The notes beneath the pieces are model-generated. The model ran no database searches and had not been told where the DNA came from. It saw only the letters and a list, made by a program, of their open reading frames with translations. A stretch of DNA of 64,000 nt, from positions 56,027,356 through 56,091,355 of the forward strand of contig OZ024874.1 of assembly GCA_964017185.1 (NCBI GenBank). Reading direction: 5' to 3'. Position numbers and translations under genes: made by a program. This DNA comes from Rugalucina vietnamica. Lineage: Eukaryota; Mollusca; Bivalvia; Lucinida; Lucinidae. This document shows, one piece after another, positions 9,938 through 21,365 of this stretch (position 1 is the first letter of the stretch; each line of letters begins with the position of its first letter).

Positions 9938-12900
9938 GAACATTGACACTCGTTATTTTGAACGCATGGTCAATCGAATTATCCACCTAAATAATGCCAA
10001 TACCACAGATATCGAAGCCCCCTTTTTAGTTTTACATCTTTCTATTGCAAATGGATTTGATTCTTCTAAAATTTATGATAACCGCGATGACTTTGATTTT
10101 GATATAGTGAAGTTTCCGTGTTTGGATGGTGACGTTACTCGCCGCTTCTAATGGCGTATATATTTCGCAACTTATTAGCTTTACTAGAATCTGCAATCAT
10201 GTTGCGGACTTCAATGCGCAAAATAAATATTTAACAGCCAAACGTCTCCAGCAGGGTTATCGGTATCATAAACTTCGAACAACTTTTTTTTATTATTTTT
10301 ATCGCAGACACTGAATTGAATTCCAAATTTAATGTTGGGCTAAAGACGCTTTTACATGAGGGCCTTTCAGAATTAGAATTTTATGGTTAACAAATTTAAG
10401 AAACTTAAAACAAGGAGTGATTCTTCTTTTCAATTTAGAAAAAACCGTTACACCTAACAGACGTATTTGGTATAACTTAAATGTTATGCGACAGTCTACA
10501 TACTTAGTTTTTAACCCAATCATTGTTGATAAATATTCAGCCTTCTTTAATTGCACGCCGGTGGGTCGGGCGTCAGACTCTGGTCCCGACTTAAAAAGGT
10601 ACAAGTAGGCACTGATCAGGAAAAGGCGCAATCAGAAAGAAATTCCCACTCCAAAAACGAGATGGGAATACCTAAATTGACAATGAGGTACTGATACTTA
10701 AGACGACTCAACAGATTCAACAGATTCAGTAAGCTATTCATTTTAGTCGGTTGGGGCCTGAACTTCTTGTCTGTTTCTTGGCTCACCGGTGTTTAATTGT
10801 TTTTAGCTAGCCTGAGCCGAAGGCTCACAAGGTGAGCTTATAGTATACCAGTTAGTCCGGCGTCCGTCCGTCGTCCGTCCATCGTCCGTCCGTCATCCAC
10901 AATTTCATAGATCTTCTTCTCTAAAACCGCATGGCCAATCAAAATGAAATTTTATGTGGAGCATCCGTTGGTAGGGGGAACGAAAGTTTGATCGCGAAAT
11001 CCAGGTCACATGACCAAGATGGCCGCCACGCCCATATATGGTTAAAACCACTCAAAAATCTTCTTCTCCAGAACGGGCAGGCGATTTTCACGAAACTTAG
11101 TATGTAGCATTTGGGACTCCAGGCCATCATAGTTTGATCAAATGATGATCATAGGATGATCTTGACCTATTTTATGGCAAGGTCAATTTTGTAAACATAG
11201 GCTTTTACATAGGAAAAAGTGAAAACTATGGATTTTTTGAAAACTATTGTAGCCTGAGACCCGAACAATGGTAGATGTAGAGAACTAATGGAGTATATGA
11301 AAGTATATAATTAATTTAGGTCAGGGTCATCTCTTGACCTTGGCCGATCTGTTGTCCATACACACTTTTCAAAGATCTTCTTCTCCGAAACCACTTGGCC
11401 AATCAAAGTGAATTTTTATGTAGTGCATCCATGGGTAGGAGGAACGAAAGTTTGATCGCGAAATCCATGTCACTTGACCAAGATGGCCGCCATGCCCATA
11501 TATGATAAAAACCACTCAAAAATCTTCTTTTCCTGAACCGGCAAGCCGATTTTCACGAAACTTGGTATGTAGCATTTAGGACTCCAGCTCATCATAATTT
11601 GATGAAATGATGACCCTAGGATGACCTTGACCTATTTTACGGCAATGTAAATTTTGGAAACATAGGCTTTAACATGCGAAAAAGTGAAAAATATGGATTT
11701 TTTTTGAAAACTATTGCAGCTTGAGACCTTAAAAGTGGTAGATGCAAAACAACTAATGAAGATATGTGATTGATTTAGGTCAAGGTCATCTCTTGACCTT
11801 GACCGGTCTGTCGTCCATACACACTTTTCAAAGATCTTCTTCTCTGAAACCGCAGGGCCAATAAAACTGAAATGTTATGTGGAGCATCCATGGGGAGGGG
11901 TAACGAAAGTATAATTGCGAAATCCAGGTCACAGGACCAAGATGGCCGCCACGCCCATATATGGTAAAAAACACTCAAAAGTCTTCTTCTCCAGAACCCG
12001 CAGGCCGATTTTCACGAAACTTGGTATGTAGCATTTGGGACTACAGCCCATCATAGTTTGATAAAATGATGACACTAGGATGGCCTTGTTCTCTTTTACA
12101 GCAAGGTCAATTTTGGAAAGTAATAGATGCAAAACAATTAATGGAGTTAATGAAGGTATGTGATAAATTTAGGTCAAGGTCAACTCTTGACCTTAGCTTG
12201 TCCGTCATCTATACACACTTTTCAAAGATCTTCTTCTCTGAAACCGTTTGACCAATGAAACTGAAATTTTATGTGGAGCACCCATGGGTAGGGGAAACGA
12301 AAGTTTGATCGAGAAATCCGGGTCACATGACCAAGATGGACGCCACTATTTATGGTGAAAAACACTCAATAATCTTCTTCTCTTGAACCGGCAGGCCGAT
12401 TTTCACGAAACTTGGTATGTATCATTTGGGACTCCAGCTCATTATAGTTTGATCAAATGATGACCCTAGGATGACATTGGCCTATTTTACGCAAGGTCAA
12501 TTTCGGAAACATAGGCTTTTACATGGGAAAAAGTGAAAACAATGGATATTTTGAAAACTATTGCAGCCTGAGACCTGAAAAGTGGTAGATGCAAACAACT
12601 AATAGGGTAGATGAAGGTATGTGATTAATTTTGGTCAAGGTCAATTTTGGAAACATAGGCAAACATGGAAACATGGGAAAAAGTGACAACTAGGTCTCAG
12701 GTAAGTGTTTACAGGACCAATGATCCTATGGTAAATATTGCAGCCATAAACCTGAAACATGACCAAGATGGCCATCATACCCATTTAAATAAAAAAAAAA
12801 AATCAATTTGTCCAGTGACTGTACTTTAGCGATCGTTGCCCTTGGGCTACTTGTTTTCTGTTGCTCCAGATTTTCAGTAAGTTATTTGGCGCCCAGAGAT

Positions 12901-13345
12901 CTCCATCTTTTGGTAGCTTATTGAATCTGGTTGTCCTCGTTTTGGATTCATCATGGTGGTTATCATAATTTATTTATTTGTCCTTGATGATTCATTGACT
13001 TAATGCAGAAGATGAGGGTGAAAAACCAGTTTACCCCCCCCCCCCCCAAGCAATTTTCATTACTGAACGTTCCAATGCAATACTTCTGTTAGATTTGTAT
13101 TTGTTTTATGTTTTGGAGTCAAATTTTCTGCGCTGTTTGGACCTTACATACATTTCCGTATTTTAGTTAAGTTTTGGCAACTGAGTGGCTGCCTATTGGG
13201 AAATAGCTGCTCACTCGGCTTACGATATGTTTTCTTAGTATAAATTCCTAATTATCAATTTAGCTTGTTTCCATATCGGTTTTTGGAGAGGGAATTTCTT
13301 TCTGATTGTGCCCTTTCCTGATCATTGCCTCCTTGTACCTTTTTG
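9938..13345 (+). pseudogene. PLE-like copy P3 with nested insertions
   Basis: + strand. It starts inside the RT after the YLDD motif (LLNIDTRYFERMVNRI) and continues EAPFLVLHLSIANGFDSSKI and RDDFDFDIVKFPCLDGDV. The C-terminal end reads MRQSTYLVFNPIIVDKYSAF, then NCTPVGRASDS. A minus-strand 3'-end scrap (10594-10690) and a 2-kb tandem-module element (10805-12853) are inserted. The 3'UTR resumes at 12854 and runs to the family 3' end (tgcctccttgtaccttttt) at about 13345. Non-functional. Confidence 0.82.
10805..12853 (+). mobile_element. Hairpin-headed CGTCC element with ~460-bp tandem modules, copy 1
   Basis: It begins with the hairpin cctgagccgaaggctcacaa/ggtgagct and a CGTCCGTCC run (10860-10900). 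Then come about 3.5 modules of ~390-465 bp, each opening near ttttcaaagatcttcttctc and carrying caagatggccgcca and gattttcacgaaacttg. It ends gcgatcgttgcccttgggct then acttg. It sits inside the 3'UTR of PLE copy P3, whose flanks rejoin. No ORF of note; I cannot assign a superfamily. Confidence 0.8.
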
Positions 13346-13465
13346 TATCGACTTTCATGTTGAAAGTTGCAAAATTACAGTATTTCTCTTTGGCTACATT
13401 TTGCCAAATCAAAAGGGTCACTGAAGTGGTTTAAGTAGCCGAAACCGAGTTATGGCCCATCTCGT
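13346..13465 (-). repeat. ~400-bp dispersed repeat, - strand fragment next to exon D
   Basis: On the minus strand it reads aaacgagatgggccataact, then cggtttcggctacttaaacc and ttcagtgacccttttgattt, matching 45000-45065. It ends about 25 bp before the acceptor of receptor exon D. Confidence 0.65.
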
Positions 13466-13489
13466 TTATTTCTATTCATAACGTTTCAG

Positions 13490-13663
13490 ACTGCCCTACT
13501 CTATCCAACCCCGCCAATGGCGCAGTGACAGTGACAGGCTATAGTCAGGGAGATACAGCCACCTATACTTGTTCAACAGGATATCTCATGTCAGGGACAG
13601 CTACAAGGACGTGCCAGGCAGGAAACACATGGGATGGCAGTGAACCAACCTGCACCGCTAGGA
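13490..13663 (+). CDS. Receptor exon D: sushi/CCP domain 2
   Basis: A 174-bp exon, acceptor gtttcag (ends 13489), donor gtaagt at 13664, phase 1-1. It encodes a second full sushi module: NCPTLSNPANGAV at the start, YTCSTGYLMSG in the middle, then RTCQAGNTWDGSEPTC. All four Cys, the Trp and the Gly/Tyr core residues are present, so it should fold. The acceptor lies about 25 bp from a dispersed repeat that ends near 13465. It follows exon C in phase, with about 6.5 kb of repeat-filled intron between. Confidence 0.93.
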
Positions 13664-13837
13664 GTAAGTTACATTTTAAGCGGTTTGTGAGGTTCACGAC
13701 TTGTGAGTTGAATCATTATAGTCAGTAACCCATAGAATCTTGAAGGAGAACAAATGCATAAAATTCTTACGTTCTTTTTTTCTCGAAGAGTCAATGAATA
13801 TTATTTGGTTTATGCCTTTCCGGAACTTACCTAAAAT

Positions 13838-14317
13838 AGCAGTCGCACATTAGCGTACTAGTAAGCCAAACGCGCGCCGAGCATGTTGACAAAGATGTAA
13901 AATTCAACATACGTCAGGAGCACGTCGGAGACACGTTAAAAACGCGTTACATGCGCGTTCTGTACGGTTGATGTACTTCAATATACGTCACTGTAGGTCG
14001 TTGCGCGCTCAACGTGTGTTTGGGTTGAAAGATTTTTAAGCATTCTTAAATTTTTTTCGAAGCTCAGCGTATTTCGAGCGTGTGTCTTATACGTTTCGAA
14101 TAAGTTCCGCGCCCGTTACAGGCACGTTTAGTACGCTTTGGCATACGAGACATTGCTTCAGTAACAAGCGTGTGTGAGACGCGCGTTGAACGTTTGCTGC
14201 GCGCCTGTAGCCGTGCTCTTAGCGTGTCTGGGACACACACTCCAATTTTTTCAGCGTTTTTAGATTTTTACATACGTCCAGGTACACGCTTCAGTCACGC
14301 GCTAATATGTGACTGCT
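13838..14317. mobile_element. CG-rich iteron element with 19-bp TIRs
   Basis: Left end agcagtcgcacattagcg, right end (reverse complement) agcagtcacatattagcg. The 480-bp interior is packed with short degenerate motifs (acgcgt, acgtgt, tacgtc, gcgcg), a density of CG unlike the AT-rich surroundings. No ORF. It lies between receptor exons D and E. Confidence 0.7.
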
Positions 14318-14583
14318 GAAACGAACAAATTAATTTTAATATGTCCACAACCATCAGCTTGTCGAGATATTTCATACGCCCGGTGCATGTTTGGGTTATA
14401 CGCCAATGTGTGACAGCTTTTTAAGTATTTTGCCTATGTTCTTTTGTACATATTGTGTCTATTATAAAGCTAAGGCCTATTTCAAATTTTTTTTTATCAG
14501 ATTTTGCGTCCATATTCCACTGTCAGGTGCCATTGACTGGTATTATTATTATGATTAGCCTTATTATTATTATTAAGCCCTAG

Positions 14584-14724
14584 GCGACAGTTGTTCTACA
14601 GAAGCCGACTGTTCCTCTGTTGTTGACGATTCAACATGTGACAGCTCAAGTGAATGCTCATGTAAAGATGGATATAAGGAACAAAACAGCAATTGTGAAG
14701 CAGAGGACATAGATGATGGAGGAG
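14584..14724 (+). CDS. Receptor exon E: Cys-rich EGF-like module and acidic stalk
   Basis: A 141-bp exon, acceptor ccctag (ends 14583), donor gtatcg at 14725, phase 1-1. It encodes SDSCSTEADCSSVVDDSTC, then SECSCKDGYKEQNSNC, then an acidic stretch EAEDIDDGG. The six Cys and the C-x-C-x2-G-Y signature near the end fit an EGF-like or EB-type module. The acidic tail runs straight into the membrane exon and probably forms the juxtamembrane stalk. The donor is weaker than its neighbours, but its position keeps phase 1. Confidence 0.8.
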
Positions 14725-14799
14725 GTATCGTGTTTTTTCTCGTGTTCAAAAATTATCATAAATATTTCGGATTACCATTAACATGCCATTAAAACTAGT

Positions 14800-15134
14800 A
14801 GAACCGTGCATTCAACAATAGAAGAACGTCTTTTGGATATCCAAAGTAAAAACAGAAACACAGACACAGGAATTGATATATTTGGATTTAAAATCCCAGC
14901 CCATACACCAGAAATTGATACAGGTGAAATTAAAATCCTAATTCAAACACAAGTTGGGGAAAATGATTTTACAAGAACCACATGATTTTAAATAAAGGAC
15001 TTAAATTTAAAGACAGTAAATTATTGGAGGGTTACCTGGCCCTTTACCAGGCCTCAAAAACTCGGAAAAAGAGGAATCTTTTACAAATAAAAGTAAGGAA
15101 CCAAAATACTGGTCAAAATTTACATTTATTCAGT
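14800..15134 (+). pseudogene. Unidentified coding-like fragment
   Basis: An open stretch without a start reads TIEERLLDIQSKNRNTDTGI, then DIFGFKIPAHTPEIDTGEIK and ILIQTQVGENDFTRTT, then stop at about 14982. A second frame follows (MILNKGLKFKDSKLLEGYLA). The composition looks protein-like. It runs directly into a PLE-like 3'UTR at about 15135, so it may be a decayed retroelement ORF. I do not recognise the family. Confidence 0.3.
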
Positions 15135-15480
15135 AAGTTATTCAGGCAGCTTACTGCGTATGTTGAGTTCTCGTTTTTGATTCATCGGCCGGGTGGTTAA
15201 TATGATGATTTATTTGTTTGTCCTTGATGATTCATTGGCTAGTAAGAGATACACCACGAGGACCTAACAACTAACTAAATGTTGTGAACCACTGCAGAAG
15301 ATGAGGGTGAGGTTAGGCGCCTGTAAAATCGATTTAAGCCCCCCAGTAATTTTATATTACTGATCGTTCCAGGGCGATACTTCTGTTGTGGTTCCATTTG
15401 TTTTATGTTTTGGAATCGAATTTTTCTGCTGTTAGAACCTCATGTACGTTTTCATATTTTTATTTAAGTTCGGGTAACAT
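15135..15480 (+). mobile_element. PLE-like 3'UTR fragment P4
   Basis: Contains cagtaagttattcaggcagc, the accacgaggacctaacaact block and cccagtaattttatattact on the + strand, matching the 3'UTR at 9560-9860. The 3' end is replaced by the following element. Confidence 0.75.
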
Positions 15481-16296
15481 GTACCATTTTAAAACTTTTT
15501 TTCACAACCAGAAGGCCTATGATTTTGAAACTTGGCATGAAGCATCAGGGAATTTGGGCCCTACTGAGTTGTATAAATCACGACCCTGGGATGACCTTGA
15601 TCTATTTTGCGGCAAGGTCAACATATGTCGCCCATGCATTTGAATGGGCAAAATTGTTAAAGTGTCATATGAAGGACAAAACTTGCAGAACATGGGAAAA
15701 ATGGAGTGAAAATTTAAGGTTCTGAGAAAAAAAAAAAAAAAAAATTGGAAGCCAGGGGCTGGTCGGCCCCACCCCATGGCAATATGCATGCATTTAGATA
15801 TAATATTCAAATATCATTTTCTCTAGAACCCCTTGGCAAATCAAAATCAATTTTATTGGAAGCATCTATATGAAAAGGGAACCAGTATGTTTATAAATAA
15901 TTCAGGCCACATGACCAAGAATTCTACCATGCCCATACATGATTAAACCCTTCAAAAATTTTCTCCAGAACTGCTGAACCTATAGCAATGAAACTTGACA
16001 TGTAGCGATTTGGAATAGAGTACTACAATGTGATGACCTTGTCAAGTTTTAAAGCAATGTTAATTTAAGTCGTATATGTAGAAAGCTGTTAAAATTTCAA
16101 TGAAGGGAACACCTCAGAAAATGGGCAAATGGACAGGACATTTATGATTTTCAAAACGAAATTGACCCAGGGGTTATTCTGACCCTGCCCTGGGCCTACA
16201 TGTATTTATTTGTGTAGGACCATTTTGGTCCAACAAGTTATTGGTATATATCTCAGGTCTCAGGTGAGCGTTTAGAGGACCATTGGTCCTCTGGAA
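15481..16296 (+). mobile_element. CGTCC-type element, headless copy
   Basis: Related to 10805-12853: gattttgaaacttggcatga, catgaccaagaattctacca and gcccatacatgattaaa are module sequence. The end is ctcaggtgagcgtttagagg with a short hairpin (aggaccattggtcct). The hairpin/CGTCC head is missing. Confidence 0.6.
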
Positions 16297-16325
16297 TTAG
16301 CTAGTGATGCTTTTTTTAATTTCAG

Positions 16326-16444
16326 GCGGATTGTCTGGAGGTGCAATAGCAGGAATTGTTATTGGTATTGCCGCTGCTGTAATAGTCGCTTTACTTGTAT
16401 ACAATAGGAAAAGAGTGAGCAAGATAGTTTCAAATTGCAGAAAG
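16326..16444 (+). CDS. Receptor exon F: transmembrane segment
   Basis: The acceptor atttcag ends at 16325. The exon enters in phase 1 and encodes GGLSGGAIAGIVIGIAAAVI continuing VALLVYNRKRVSKIVSNCRK. This is a single hydrophobic helix of about 22 residues with small-xxx-small (GxxxG-type) spacing, followed by a basic stop-transfer cluster, so the N-terminal side is extracellular (type I). Three donor positions keep the frame: gtgagc at 16415 and gtaaag at 16445 (both phase 0), and gtaact at 16453 (phase 2). The last fits only if the 34-nt exon at 23426 is used. I give the 16444 end; 16452 is the alternative. Confidence 0.85.
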
Positions 16445-17226
16445 GTAAAGTTGTAACTGTTATTTTGCTATCAATAAAACATTGTAAAACTAGAAAATAG
16501 AACATATCAAGAGTGGCAAAATTTCAATAGGGTCTCTAAAACTCTGCTTCCCCTAATACTGTGATGTATACATTTTCCCTTAAGCATTTCGTTCTGTTAA
16601 GCATTTCGTTTCCGTATAAAGCATTTCATTCCCTTTAGTCCTGCAGATTTATGGGGTATTTTATCGGGACCCGGAAATAGAGTTCAAACTTTTTTTCTTG
16701 ACTGATTCTTGTAGCCAAGACCTTGCCCTTCAAGAATCTGACTGATGCCACCTTGGCATCATTGAGCATTTTGAGATATTCAAGATGGCGTCTAGAATGG
16801 CCGCCAAATATATGTTATCACTTGTTTTGCTATGTCTAGAATTTGAATACTTGTTTCTATTTACCATATTTAGCTGTTAAAACATACATTTGAAGTTGCC
16901 TGATAAATCACATACCTAAAAAGATTTATAGAAAAAAAAAGCATGGCTTCCAAGATGGCCGCCAAATAGAATTTTGCATAGAAAATAAGGTAATGCGCAG
17001 TTCCTGTGTAGTTTGGTCTTCATTTTATCCTTTAAGTTAATATTACATTGTATTTCCATGTGCAGATGTGACTAAAGACCATTTTTAGAACACACTGAAC
17101 CTAAGACGGCATCCACGATGGCTGGTTCTGCATCACAACAGCCTTATGGGCTTGGTTGGCATACATATTTTCAATTTATTAAAGATATTTCAAGACCATA
17201 TCAAAAGCAGGATTAACAGCTATAAG

Positions 17227-17300
17227 TTTCTGTGGTAAAGTGGTTAAGTTATCGACCTGTATGCCAGGTGTCCTGGTTTCAAGCCTTGGCCTTTTCCAGT
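17227..17300 (+). repeat. tRNA-derived SINE head
   Basis: Reads ctgtggtaaagtggttaagt, then cctgtatgccaggtgtcctg and gtttcaagcct. This has the spacing of pol III A and B boxes, with a degraded B box (ggtttcaagcc for GGTTCGANTCC). Not a functional tRNA. Confidence 0.5.
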
Positions 17301-17807
17301 CTTTTTAATGATGTTTTAAAGTAAGGTCTCGGCTCTAGATGATCTTGATAATGACCTTGATAATGATTTGGGCATAAAACAAAAATCAACCACCAAATAC
17401 AGAAAGACGAATATTTCCCTATGGCAGTGGTATTCATACTTTCAATATACACATATCTTCAAGTTATATTCAACATAGTGAAGCTAAAATAGCATACGTT
17501 ATGACATTTATAGCCAATATGTTAAATATGATCAAGGTTTAGCCTACGACATTACAAATGTACATGGGTTATCAGCATTATGGAAAATCATAAAAATTCC
17601 GTGTTTCATCTGTTTGGTGATAACATGTCTTAAGCGTGCGAGGTTTAGCCTTTCTTCACTAGTGTCACATCAAACCATATACCTGACGTAGATGTTGCCA
17701 TAACATCCTATAAATGCGGTCGTTTCCTTGATTTTATCTTGTAAAGACTAATTCAGTTCACCAAGCTTGTCAGGTATGAAACCCTTCATAAGTGTTTTCA
17801 AATAGAT

Positions 17808-17942
17808 GCTCATTCGGCTTACGATATGTTTCATGGTATAAGTACCTGATTGTTAGTTTGGTTTTTTCCCACCTCGGTTTTTGGAGTGGGAATCTTTTTC
17901 TGATTGCGCCTTTTCCTGATCTTTGCCTACTTGTACCTTTTT
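17808..17942 (+). mobile_element. PLE-like 3' terminal fragment P5
   Basis: Reads gctcattcggcttacgatat through ctttgcctacttgtaccttt, the family's conserved 3' terminus. Only the last ~135 bp is present, as expected for extreme 5' truncation during target-primed insertion. Confidence 0.85.
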
Positions 17943-18402
17943 TCAGACTGACCCCTTTCATATGCGTTAACAACAATAGTAAACTGTATTACCTCCGGGC
18001 AGAAATAGCATGGGCTGCAAGAAAGAAGGAGACTATGGTCAGACATTTACCATTTAAGCAATTATATTTATGGTCCTTCCCTTCTCTCATGTTCCTTTTA
18101 AAAAGAGGCTGCCTTTCGGTTAACATTGATCTTGAGCAATTCCGTGTAAAACACTTACATATGTAACTTTCTGCTTGCAATGACTTTAATCATATTAGTT
18201 CTTGCTACTGTTACACAAGGTGTTGGTCTGAGCCTGATTAGTGAGTGTGTTTTTCATCAGTTTTGACCTTATCTACTACATATAAGCATCTTGTCTTGAA
18301 AGTTACTATATGCATACAGATCAAGAGCCAGCAGTTTAAGACTCTATTGAATGAGACAGAAAATTATCTTTCAATGAAAATGGATGTGGTCTTCTTCTCT
18401 TT

Positions 18403-18640
18403 TCATTGAATGATATTTGGCGATGCTAAAATCCATTTGCCAATCAGTCTGTGACATAGTGCAAGGCTATTCAGGTCATCTTGTAGAATCTGGCAATCCG
18501 TGAGTGAATTAATATTCCTATACAAAACATTTTCGTCAGCAAAGATGCAAACAGATGACCTGGTATGGTCTGGAAGATCACGAAAATCAAGAGCAGGGCT
18601 GATCCCAAGACTGAGAGTAACAGATATAAGGGTCATCCTT
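18403..18640 (-). pseudogene. CR1-like LINE RT fragment
   Basis: The minus strand reads RDLPDHTRSSVCIFADENVL, then YRNINSLTDCQILQDDLNSL. This is the region around the catalytic (F/Y)ADD motif, here FADE, so one catalytic Asp is lost. It is close to the copy at 43560-43740 (LPDYIRPSVRLFADDYVL). A short, dead remnant. Confidence 0.75.
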
Positions 18641-20645
18641 GAGGGTAACAGACATAAGGGTCACAGAGATAAGACCGGGACTGAATCTGAGGCTCCACCA
18701 TCCAACATCACTTTTTATAGAGCCATGAAGCGACCCACTTCTGAGAAGATCCTCTAATCCCGTAGTAGTGTAGTATGTTAAGTAGTCTCCTATGTGGTAC
18801 CTGCAGTAGTTCACGAACGACCGCAAATATAGGAGTTGTGCTTAACACACGTTAATTCAAATTTAGACCGAACCGGTTTTTGCCCTTGCATCATCAGTAG
18901 TCATTAGCTGGCAAAAACAAGCGAGGAATTCCTAATAGAGAACCGCATGTATGTCTGTTGACCGCATTTTCTGGATTGATTCTGCATGCTAAGAAAAAGT
19001 AAGATCTTGAACGAATGCTGAAATTATGGATTTTCCTGGCCTACATGCCCAGGAAACATTATTGCAATAACTGAGAGAAGATCATAAAGAGAGTAATACC
19101 GTTTGATGTCACAAGCACAGGCGGGTCTGTTGCAATCTATCACGCCCTCTATCAGCAGAGCCTCCCGAGGACAGAGTAGACGAAATTATACAACTAGATC
19201 GTCCAGGTTAAGGTATGTCCATATATCTTGCGAACATGAAGTGTTGGGATGTTTCGACCAATGCCGTGTCCATTTATCCCTATGCTGCCGTGTTCAAGCC
19301 TATCTATAATTCCGTACAAAGTTCAAAGAAGTATTCCTTTGTTGTGGTTTGACCAGATAACCTTTAGGGTTACAGCTTTCACCCGATAACTAGGGCTAAA
19401 TTACCGCTAGCTTTTGTAAAAGCTAATGCTTGTGTCCTGATGCAGTATGATTTTGGTGACAATCTTGGCCACCATCTTGGCTCATTGTTATTATGTTAAA
19501 ATAAACACTAAATCATGCTGTTCACAACATTATATGAGCATTTCAAACACATGGCGTTTGGTATATGCAGCACATGAATGGTGTTTAAATCCGAGAACAC
19601 ATTCTTTTAAATTATAATTATGGCGGCAATCTGTGTCGTCATCTTTCTTCATCTATATCAGGGATTTGGGTTCATAACTAAAATCAAAGGACTTCATTAT
19701 TATGTGAACAACAAGAAATAGGCATTTCAAACACAAGGCACTGTTCATATGCAGCACTTGAATGTTGTTTAAATAGGAGAATACCTATTATATTATGTTT
19801 ATCGCAGCCATCTTGGTCACCATCTTATCTTGCATTATTATTATTATATGGACGTCAAATCTAAGAAAAATCTTTATTATGATGCTTACAACAGAAAATG
19901 AGCATTAAAACACGAAGCAGCGGTATATTCAACTCTGTTTTTGCTTATGGCTACCATCTTGGTTGCCACCATGATTTTTCCAAAACGCTCAATGTTGCAA
20001 GTGTGGCATCAGGCATTTTCTGAACAAGCATGGTTTAATGAACTGGAAACCACTATAAAATTTCATTGCACACCGTCTTCCAGGTTATGATAAAGGATTA
20101 GTAAAGGAAATTACTAAGAAATCAACTTCAGTTACATGTATATCTTTGCTGACAGCCATCCATGACGCCATCTTTGACACCATTTTGTATTTAAAAAGAT
20201 ATAAAAGAAAACATAATTTCTAATTAAAACCACCTAATATGCAGATAAGTGTAACATTTTCAGTATTTAAAGTGAATCAATTGAGATAACGCTGATAATT
20301 GCAATTTAATATTGCATTCTGGCAGCCATCTTGGAAGCATTCTTGACATACTTGACCATGCTAGCAGGAAATGGTCTTTGGCATTCAATTTATAAAATTA
20401 AGTCAAATATTTGGAAATAAAATATACCTTAAGTGCAAATAGAAGCGTTTTTATGACCAGTCAATATATTGAGCCGCCATATTGGATACCATCTTGTTTT
20501 TCTCAAAATGCTCAATGATGCCAAGGTGGCATCAGTCAGATTCTTTAATGGTAACATCTAAGCAACAAGACTCAGCCAAGAAAAAAAGTTTGAACCACAT
20601 TTCCGGGTCAAGCTAGATATCTGCAGGACTACTTAAGCATTTTGT

Positions 20646-21365
20646 CACAAAATACGTGGCTTGTCCCAAAAGTCCCGTTACACATACATTTTATTCTGAA
20701 CGCATAGCAGGAACCAACAACAGTTGCTCATGCAGAATAATTGGCCATATCGGAACTTATTTTACTGTACAACACGAAACTCACGCCAATGACCTCACTG
20801 CTACAGTTACCTTGGTAAACTTGTTTAGGCATGACCAGAGCAGGTCAAATTATGCAAAATGTTTTCGTAATTTCTATTTTTCGCAATCTGCTAAATTAAC
20901 ATTGATATAATGTGATCATTTAGAAAAATATACCGGCCTAACTACCATTCTATGTGCATCATTTAGGGAAAATGTTATGAAATTTGAGAATGATTTGATA
21001 GTTTGGGACACAAATAAAGAAGTGGACCTATAAAAGTTTAACAACAAAATTACGACGTCGGCAATAACATGCGGAGCAAAAATACAGGGTCATTATATTA
21101 AAACATCTAAAATATGCTCTTTAATTGAAACCAATCAAATGTTTAGCTTTATATTAGTTGGTGACTATAATACTTTTACACAACACCTACTTTTGAAAAG
21201 ATATATCAGCTAACAGTAATATTACTTGACCTATTGAAGCATGGGAAGTAGTTAACAGTGGATACCATTTGGTTACTTATTCTTATTTCGCATGGCTGAT
21301 CTTTATAGCATTATTTTGACGATTTGTTTATAAATATTTTACTTAGATTTCCAAATTTATGCTAG
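20646..21365. other. Intron stretch without recognised feature
   Basis: AT-rich sequence between the 4-kb TIR element and a PLE fragment. No splice-phase-compatible exon, repeat family or RNA was recognised. Confidence 0.4.

Larger units (their letters stand above)
16630..20642. mobile_element. 4-kb element with ~170-bp terminal inverted repeats
   Basis: 16630-16800 and 20470-20642 are inverted copies. They share tagtcctgcagat at the ends, cccggaaat plus gttcaaactttttttctt, and a run of about 45 identical bases starting aagaatctgactgatgccac. The interior carries spaced iterons of the AAGATGGC(C/G)GCCA / CCATCTTGG type, pointing inward from both ends. No transposase ORF is visible. It hosts a PLE 3' scrap (17808-17942), a SINE-like piece (17227) and a LINE fragment (18403), so it is old. 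It lies in the intron after the transmembrane exon. Confidence 0.72.

Noticed and set aside
10594-10690. Inverted PLE terminus as part of copy P3 itself
   Set aside because: It is in opposite orientation and carries a proper 3' terminus, so it is a separate scrap.
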